Shown piece after piece: positions 38,369-42,735 of a DNA stretch of 42,735 nt. The notes beneath the pieces are model-generated. The model worked only from the letters and a program-made list of their open reading frames with translations, ran no database searches and was not told the origin of the DNA. Origin of the DNA: a virus. Positions within the stretch are counted from its first letter, which is position 1; each line of letters begins with the position of its first letter. The stretch is taken from the IMG/VR virus record IMGVR_UViG_3300020020_001120, positions 1 to 42,735 of that record, one strand, 5' to 3'. Both the position numbers and the translations under genes were made by a program.

Positions 38369-39348
38369 CTATCAAACTCAAGCAGATAGACCTACCGCCC
38401 GGCATGTCGACGACCGCGGTCACCGACGGCGCGTTGCTCACCGGCACCGAAGCGGCCGAGCTCATCGCGGGTGTGGACGGCACCAACCACGCCCAATTTG
38501 TCGCGACGGAAGCCGATGGCCGGGTGAAGATCTCAGACGGCGGCGTGCCGTTGCGGATCTCTGTGCCGTCCGTAGCAGATGCTGGCAACAGCACCGACAC
38601 GCCGCTTGCTGCTAACGGCGTCTTTACCGGCGCTGCCGTATTCGTGCAAGACTACGCAGCGATCGGCGTGCACGCGTTTGCTAACGTGGGGTCAGCCACT
38701 GACGGGCTGAAAATGCAGTGGTCAACAGACGGCGTTCTCTGGAGTGAGACGCTCGCCTTTACGCTGCTACCGAGCCTCCCGGGATCGTATACGGTCGGAC
38801 CGCGAGCGGCGTATTTCCGCGTCGTGTTCACGAACGGCGGCACGGCACAGACTACGTTCCACATACAGACCATCCTGCATTACACGGTGGTGCGCACCGG
38901 GACTATTCGCATCTCCGATGTGACTCACCCCGAATCCGACGCGTCGATCGTCAAATCGGTGATCACGGGCCGCACGACTCAGGGCGGCGGCGGGTACGTC
39001 GACGTCAAGGTCGCGCCGTCCGGCGCAGTGGCGATCGACGGCTCGGTCACGGTCTCGAATTTCCCAGCATCGCCAGGTGCACCAGCTACGGCAACCGTTG
39101 CCAGCGTCGCCGCCGCCATCACATCCGTTACGCTGCTCGCGAGCAATGCGCTTCGCAGGGGCTCGACGGTCCAGAACGACTCAACATCGCCGCTGTATCT
39201 CAAGCTCGGCAGCGCTGCTTCGAGCTCGAGCTACACGTGCCTTATGGTGCCGGGCTCATACTATGAGACGCCGTACGGCTACACCGGGATCATTACCGGT
39301 GCATGGGCCTCTGCAGTGGGTGCCGCTCTAGTGACGGAGGTTGCATAA
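38365..39348 (+). CDS. Putative fibre/virion protein, 327 aa
   Basis: The ATG overlaps the stop of collagen-like protein 2. The product is beta-rich with no catalytic motif. It contains AQFVATEADGRVKISDGGVPLRISVPS and QTTFHIQTILHYTVVRTGTIRISDV, and a C-terminal part with SNALRRGSTVQNDSTSPLYLKLGSAASSSSYTCLMVPGSYYETPYGYTGIITGAW, a pattern I associate with small phage beta-sandwich appendage proteins. Function inferred from place and composition. Confidence 0.55.
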   Translation: MTIKLKQIDLPPGMSTTAVTDGALLTGTEAAELIAGVDGTNHAQFVATEADGRVKISDGGVPLRISVPSVADAGNSTDTPLAANGVFTGAAVFVQDYAAIGVHAFANVGSATDGLKMQWSTDGVLWSETLAFTLLPSLPGSYTVGPRAAYFRVVFTNGGTAQTTFHIQTILHYTVVRTGTIRISDVTHPESDASIVKSVITGRTTQGGGGYVDVKVAPSGAVAIDGSVTVSNFPASPGAPATATVASVAAAITSVTLLASNALRRGSTVQNDSTSPLYLKLGSAASSSSYTCLMVPGSYYETPYGYTGIITGAWASAVGAALVTEVA

Positions 39349-39349
39349 C

Positions 39350-41161
39350 ATGCCTCTCTATCCACCAATCCCCGGTGCGGGTAGCGGCGGGCTCATGCCG
39401 CACCCCGGTCTAGTCGGCGATCCGGCAGTCGGCGAGTACGTGATAGCGGACCCGGCGTCATGGCCGCTGATTACGCTGCCGGTGACGACCGAGGTTGGGG
39501 CGCGTGTCGGCGTATATGCGCCGCTCGGAATCGATGTCGTGCCGCCTGACGGTTACGGCTTGATCCACGGCGCATCTAGCACTGACTCGGCAACGCCACG
39601 CCACTTAGCAGGGCCCACGTATGCAGAGTGGGTCCTTACGGATATGGCAGGGTCCGGCACCGGGCCGTATGCCTGGGTTCAAGGCGGCGGCGGCGGCGGC
39701 GGGCTGGTTGTGGCGCGCGACAGTTCGTCACCGTGGGTCGGCGAATGGGCGAACGCAACTGGGCCGGGGCCGCAAGGGGTTACCGCGCCCGTGTCGAGCG
39801 AAGTCAACTCACGCTTCGGCGCGTACGTGCGCGCCGATGCCGCTGGCACGCAGCTGCATATCACGGCTGGCAGCCTGCGATTAGGCGCGGATCACCACGA
39901 AGCACCGGCATCGATCACGCTCGACGCCGGTGCTTATTACGAGTGGGTATTGATTAGGGATCCGTTTGACCTTGGCTACGAATGGATCCCGGCGGGACAG
40001 TCGTATGCATCGGGCGGCGGCACCGAAGGACCCATGGGACCGGCGGGGCCGCAGGGCGACACAGGGCCGCAGGGGCCGCAGGGCATACCGGGCGATCCGG
40101 GCGGCGGTGGGTTTCGCGTAGGCTATCTGACGGCCGGAACGTTTACATATGTAGTGCCGGCAAACCACCTCGTCACAGGCGCGTGGATGGCACCAGGCGC
40201 GAGCGGTGGGAGTGGTGGATCGGGCGGCGGTGGCGGTGGTGCGACCGGCGGCGGCGGCGGCGGCGGCCGCGGTGGTTCTGGTGGGTCGTGCTCGCTCGCG
40301 CTTATCCCGCTGAGCGTAGCGGCGGGGACGTCCCTAAGTATTGTGGTCGGCGCAGGCGGCGCAGGTAGCGCAGGCGGCGCAGGCGGCGCAGGTGGGGCGA
40401 CCGGTGTTCTGGGTTCCACCCCCGGCGTTGCCACGCCGGGGACGCCGTCCAGCATCACCGCGCCGGCTGGACTGGTCGTGACGACTGGCACGCCGGCAGC
40501 CGGCGTCAACACGGGCCCGCTGGCAACGCCCGGCGGCGGGCCTGGATCAGCATCAGGAGGATCCGGCGCGGCATCGACCGCGGCGACCGGCCAGCGGTGG
40601 CCTTACGCGATCACCTTGGCAAATCCATTCAGCGCCACGCCGGGCACAAACGGCTTTACCAGCGGCGGTTCATCGTCTGGATCTTTAAAGCTGACAATCC
40701 AGCCCTCTGCTACCGCGCAGGGTTTTGGCGCTACCGATTATATCCTGACGCCAGCCGCAGGCGTCCCCGGTGCGGGAGCCGGCGGCGGGGCTGGCACAGG
40801 CGGCGGCGGCGGCTCCGGATCGTGTGGTGCCCCGGCGTTATTCGGTTGGGAGGTGGCTCTGCTAGGTCTGCCGAACGCGCCGCAAACCGGGCCCGGATCG
40901 GGCTGCGGCGGTACACCAAGCACAGGCGGCGCAGGCGGCGCCGCAGGCTTGGCAGGATCGGACGGCCTTACCGGTGGCAATGGCCAGGATGGCAGTATGG
41001 GTCGCGGCGGCGGCGGTGGCGGCGGTGGCGGCGGTGGCGGTGGCGGAGCCACTGGTTTCACTGGTGGTCGCGGCGGCAACGCCGGCGCCGGCGGCCGTGG
41101 CTCCGATGGGGCCGTGATCCTCGAGCTGCGACCGGTGACCGTGCCGCCGATCGTCGACTAG
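39350..41161 (+). CDS. Glycine-rich, collagen-like adhesin, 603 aa
   Basis: The ATG at 39350 has GGAGG (39336-39340) nine bases upstream; a TTG at 39341 in frame is not needed. Two related N-terminal domains of about 80-90 residues (each ending in a EWVL strand) precede a short Gly-X-Y stretch (GPMGPAGPQGDTGPQGPQG). The C-terminal 350 residues consist of very Gly-rich segments (runs of up to nine Gly) separated by variable loops, ending GSDGAVILEL. The Gly-rich part resembles tail-tip adhesins built from packed polyglycine helices, with loops giving specificity. Last gene of the rightward block. Confidence 0.7.
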   Translation: MPLYPPIPGAGSGGLMPHPGLVGDPAVGEYVIADPASWPLITLPVTTEVGARVGVYAPLGIDVVPPDGYGLIHGASSTDSATPRHLAGPTYAEWVLTDMAGSGTGPYAWVQGGGGGGGLVVARDSSSPWVGEWANATGPGPQGVTAPVSSEVNSRFGAYVRADAAGTQLHITAGSLRLGADHHEAPASITLDAGAYYEWVLIRDPFDLGYEWIPAGQSYASGGGTEGPMGPAGPQGDTGPQGPQGIPGDPGGGGFRVGYLTAGTFTYVVPANHLVTGAWMAPGASGGSGGSGGGGGGATGGGGGGGRGGSGGSCSLALIPLSVAAGTSLSIVVGAGGAGSAGGAGGAGGATGVLGSTPGVATPGTPSSITAPAGLVVTTGTPAAGVNTGPLATPGGGPGSASGGSGAASTAATGQRWPYAITLANPFSATPGTNGFTSGGSSSGSLKLTIQPSATAQGFGATDYILTPAAGVPGAGAGGGAGTGGGGGSGSCGAPALFGWEVALLGLPNAPQTGPGSGCGGTPSTGGAGGAAGLAGSDGLTGGNGQDGSMGRGGGGGGGGGGGGGGATGFTGGRGGNAGAGGRGSDGAVILELRPVTVPPIVD

Positions 41162-41184
41162 CGACGGCCGCTTCGAATCCCGCA

Positions 41185-41208
41185 GGCTCTAGCCCGGCAG
41201 CTAGAGCC
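41185..41208 (+). terminator. Hairpin after the late operon
   Basis: GGCTCTAGC (41185-41193) pairs perfectly with GCTAGAGCC (41200-41208) around a 6-base loop. It lies 24 bases after the stop of the last tail gene. There is no T tract, so it may be a weak or factor-assisted terminator. The same CTAGAGC word recurs in the origin flank near 1047-1093. Confidence 0.5.
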
Positions 41209-41267
41209 CGCGAGCGCCTATCACCACACACACCGTGCGAGTATCCCTGACATTGGAGCCTAAAACT

Positions 41268-41281
41268 CACTTGGCCAAGTG
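41268..41281. promoter_or_regulatory. 14-bp perfect palindrome (operator candidate)
   Basis: CACTTGGCCAAGTG is perfectly symmetric and ends next to a TATATC hexamer (41284-41289), so it could be an operator over the promoter of the small gene that follows. Confidence 0.45.
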
Positions 41282-41317
41282 GCTATATCCTCTAGACACG
41301 CGACCGCGCTCGCGGCG

Positions 41318-41569
41318 ATGCTCGGCCAGATGGACCCGTCACCCTGCGCGTTCAATGCCGGACCCGACTACACGCACGAGCGCTTCGCCGACGCCGATGC
41401 CGCGCTGCGCGCAGCGGGTTATCGCTACGACCTCGCGGCCGAGCAGTGGCTGCACCCGACGCGCGCGCCCGCCTACATCCGCCGCGCTGTGGCGCTCGAC
41501 AACGGCGGTCACCAGGTGACGCGCTATCTCATTGTGCACACGGCGGCCGAGCGCTCAGCGCGTCACTAG
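41318..41569 (+). CDS. Small hypothetical protein, 83 aa
   Basis: The product has no recognised family. It contains FNAGPDYTHERFADADAALRAAGYRYDLAAEQWLHP, a pattern that looks like a small helical domain. A GTG at 41279 is in frame but lies inside the palindrome and upstream of the likely transcription start, so ATG 41318 is preferred; 41330 is also possible. It converges on the minus-strand pair at 41555-42167 with a 15-base overlap. Confidence 0.45.
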   Translation: MLGQMDPSPCAFNAGPDYTHERFADADAALRAAGYRYDLAAEQWLHPTRAPAYIRRAVALDNGGHQVTRYLIVHTAAERSARH

Positions 41570-41836
41570 CAGCTCGCCGGCAACGCCCGCTTCGACCGCC
41601 ACGCGCACGAGCTCGAGCAGCTCGAGCGACGCGCAGCCGCGTGTGATGGTCATCCGCCCATCGACGACGCCGAGCGTGCCGTCGGCCAGCGTGCGCCGAA
41701 GCGCGTTTGCCGACGGCACGCACCCAAGCACGCGCCACCGACGCACGAGCGACCCACCGCGCCAGCTCGGCAACGCTTCGAGCAGCACGACCCGGCCGTG
41801 CGACAGCCGGTAGGACACTGTCTCGCTCGACCCCAT
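41555..41836 (-). CDS. Small hypothetical protein, 93 aa
   Basis: Second gene of a minus-strand pair with the HTH regulator, starting seven bases after that gene's stop. The product is a mixed alpha/beta sequence (TVSYRLSHGRVVLLEALPSW, LADGTLGVVDGRMTITRG) without known motifs. It may form a functional pair with the regulator, but nothing marks it as toxin or antitoxin. Confidence 0.5.
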   Translation of the reverse strand: MGSSETVSYRLSHGRVVLLEALPSWRGGSLVRRWRVLGCVPSANALRRTLADGTLGVVDGRMTITRGCASLELLELVRVAVEAGVAGELLVTR

Positions 41837-41843
41837 GCGGCGC

Positions 41844-42167
41844 CTACCCTACCAGCGGCAACGCCAGCTGCGCGCCGCTGCCGGCCTCGAGCGCGGCCGG
41901 GCCGCACTTCACCAGCGGCTTGAGCCGACCGTCCGCGTCGCTGGCAATGATCACCGCCCACAGCCGAGCTCGCAGCCGGGCGCTCGCCCGACGGTAGCCA
42001 CGCTCGACCATCGCCAGCGTGTCGGCCGTGCAGCCCGCGAGCTGCGCCAGGTCGTTTATCCGCATGCGCCGGCCGCTCGGCAGCCGCTGCAGCTTGCGCC
42101 AGCGCCGAATCTCGAGACCCTCGCCCTTCACTCCGCGCGCCGCCAGCTGCTCAATTGTGAGTTCCAT
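41844..42167 (-). CDS. HTH (XRE-like) regulator, 107 aa
   Basis: The middle of the protein reads as a Cro/XRE-type helix-turn-helix: MRINDLAQLAGCTADTLAMVERGYRRASARLRARLWAVI, residues about 35-73. The N-terminus (MELTIEQLAARGVKGEGLEIRRWRKL) is helical and basic. The gene has an extended -10 (TGG-TATACA, minus strand, 42238-42228) about 60 bases upstream, and octad array 6 lies in the leader between the promoter and the ATG. That makes it a candidate target of the RHH protein encoded just upstream. Confidence 0.6.
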   Translation of the reverse strand: MELTIEQLAARGVKGEGLEIRRWRKLQRLPSGRRMRINDLAQLAGCTADTLAMVERGYRRASARLRARLWAVIIASDADGRLKPLVKCGPAALEAGSGAQLALPLVG

Positions 42168-42182
42168 CGTCCCACCGCCAGT

Positions 42183-42230
42183 CTACCGAAGCATCGGTGC
42201 GTCTGTGCACCGGTGCTTCGATGCGCTTGT
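42183..42230. repeat. Octad repeat array 6 (six 8-bp units)
   Basis: Units are CTACCGAA, GCATCGGT, GCGTCTGT, GCACCGGT, GCTTCGAT, GCGCTTGT. It lies between the RHH gene (ends 42316) and the HTH regulator gene (starts 42167), overlapping the predicted transcript start of the latter. Confidence 0.7.
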
Positions 42231-42238
42231 ATACCACA
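42228..42238 (-). promoter_or_regulatory. Extended -10 promoter of the HTH regulator
   Basis: On the minus strand TGTGG-TATACA gives TGN followed by TATACA. No good -35 is seen at 17 bp, consistent with an extended -10 promoter. Transcription would start near 42221 and run through octad array 6. Confidence 0.45.
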
Positions 42239-42315
42239 TATCCGCTATAAGCGCCGCCGGGCGCGTGTCTGGCGGCTCTAGGCGCCCGGCGCTACCACGC
42301 GTTGCCCAAAACCCC

Positions 42316-42735
42316 CTAACGTCGCTTGCGCGCCGCCAGCTCGTTGCGCGCAATCCATTCCTTCGCAGCCGTCTCGGCCGCTTCCGAAGCGCTCAGCTCG
42401 AGCGCTTCGGCACGCTCGGCGAGCCGCTCGAGCGTCGCCGTGGTGAGCAGCGCGGCGCCGCCCCCGAAGAATCGCTCGAGCGCATCGGCGACGACGGTCG
42501 ACATCTCGATACGCCGGCTCGCGCAATGGGCGCGCAGCTTCTCGCCGATCGCCTTGGGCAAGTAGGACGTGACGCGGTCGAGCTCGGCTTTGCGCCGCCG
42601 GTGCACGAGCCCGCGCGCCGAGCCCTTGACCCCCGTGGGCTTGTCGACGAGCTCGAGCGCCAGGTCGTCGACGCCGGAGCCCGGGATGGCGGTTTGCCGC
42701 GACGAGCGCGGCGACGACAGCGGACGCGGCTTCAT
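42316..42735 (-). CDS. Ribbon-helix-helix protein, ParG/omega-like centromere-binding candidate
   Basis: The 139-aa protein has a basic, proline-rich N-terminal arm (about 55 residues), a ribbon-helix-helix core VTSYLPKAIGEKLRAHCASRRIEMSTVVADALERFF at about 55-91, and a charged helical tail. The arm-plus-RHH layout is that of small centromere-binding partition proteins, which also act as regulators. Its ATG is the last triplet of the window, and the first bases read ATGA. An upstream gene could therefore end in an overlapping TGA; a ParA-type ATPase just outside the window would be expected but is not visible. Candidate binder of the six octad arrays. Confidence 0.6.
   Translation of the reverse strand: MKPRPLSSPRSSRQTAIPGSGVDDLALELVDKPTGVKGSARGLVHRRRKAELDRVTSYLPKAIGEKLRAHCASRRIEMSTVVADALERFFGGGAALLTTATLERLAERAEALELSASEAAETAAKEWIARNELAARKRR

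Overview
The window is an almost complete genome segment of a temperate, contractile-tailed phage that appears to live as a plasmid (a phage-plasmid). The DNA is GC-rich (about two thirds by eye), and genes are tightly packed with many ATGA/GTGA start-stop overlaps. The host cannot be named from the sequence; codon use fits a high-GC proteobacterium or myxobacterium, but that is a guess. I see no integrase, transposase, tRNA, CRISPR array or recognisable lysis gene.

Layout. (1) 1-3.2 kb, plasmid maintenance: small unknown genes, a replication origin (three 20-bp iterons at 1294-1356 and a perfect DnaA box at 1386-1394), a TrfA-like initiator on the minus strand and an ASCH-like phage protein. 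(2) 3.4-5.0 kb, lysogeny switch: a CI-like XRE repressor (minus) divergent from a small Cro-like regulator (plus). (3) 5.05-8.8 kb, lytic replication: a lambda-O-like initiator whose own gene carries eight short iterons, a DnaC-like helicase loader, a RuvC-like resolvase and several Cys-rich proteins. (4) 8.8-20 kb, packaging and head: TerS, a virion-type protein, TerL, an XF1762-family protein, a DUF1073-type portal, a large MuF-type fusion protein, a reverse-oriented accessory gene, protease/scaffold, cement protein and major capsid protein. (5) 20-31 kb, neck, contractile tail and baseplate (sheath, tube, frameshifted chaperone, tape measure, Dit-like, plug, hub, spike, W, J, I-like). (6) 31-41.2 kb, host-recognition module: a 1604-aa repeat-built fibre, a glycosyltransferase-like protein and five small or collagen/glycine-rich adhesins. 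(7) 41.2-42.7 kb, small genes, an HTH regulator and a ribbon-helix-helix (RHH) protein resembling partition/centromere-binding proteins.

Three patterns are not explained by the genes alone. First, five late genes or operons are preceded by one promoter architecture: TTG-N3, 17-18 bp, TAC-N3, then exactly 5 bp to the start codon, with TGCC two bases before TAC. This predicts a phage-specific class of leaderless late promoters. Second, six intergenic places carry arrays of contiguous 8-bp units (consensus GCACCGGT), which look like dispersed binding sites for an RHH protein, as in phage-plasmids with scattered centromeres. Third, the minor head gene at 14068-16209 encodes a MuF protein carrying an inserted P-loop kinase-like domain and, after a repeated proline-rich linker, a C-terminal ParB/Srx-like domain: a candidate effector carried in the virion. 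The late-promoter class, the octad arrays and a copy of the replication iteron all meet at 16.7-17.0 kb, next to a pair of large hairpins.
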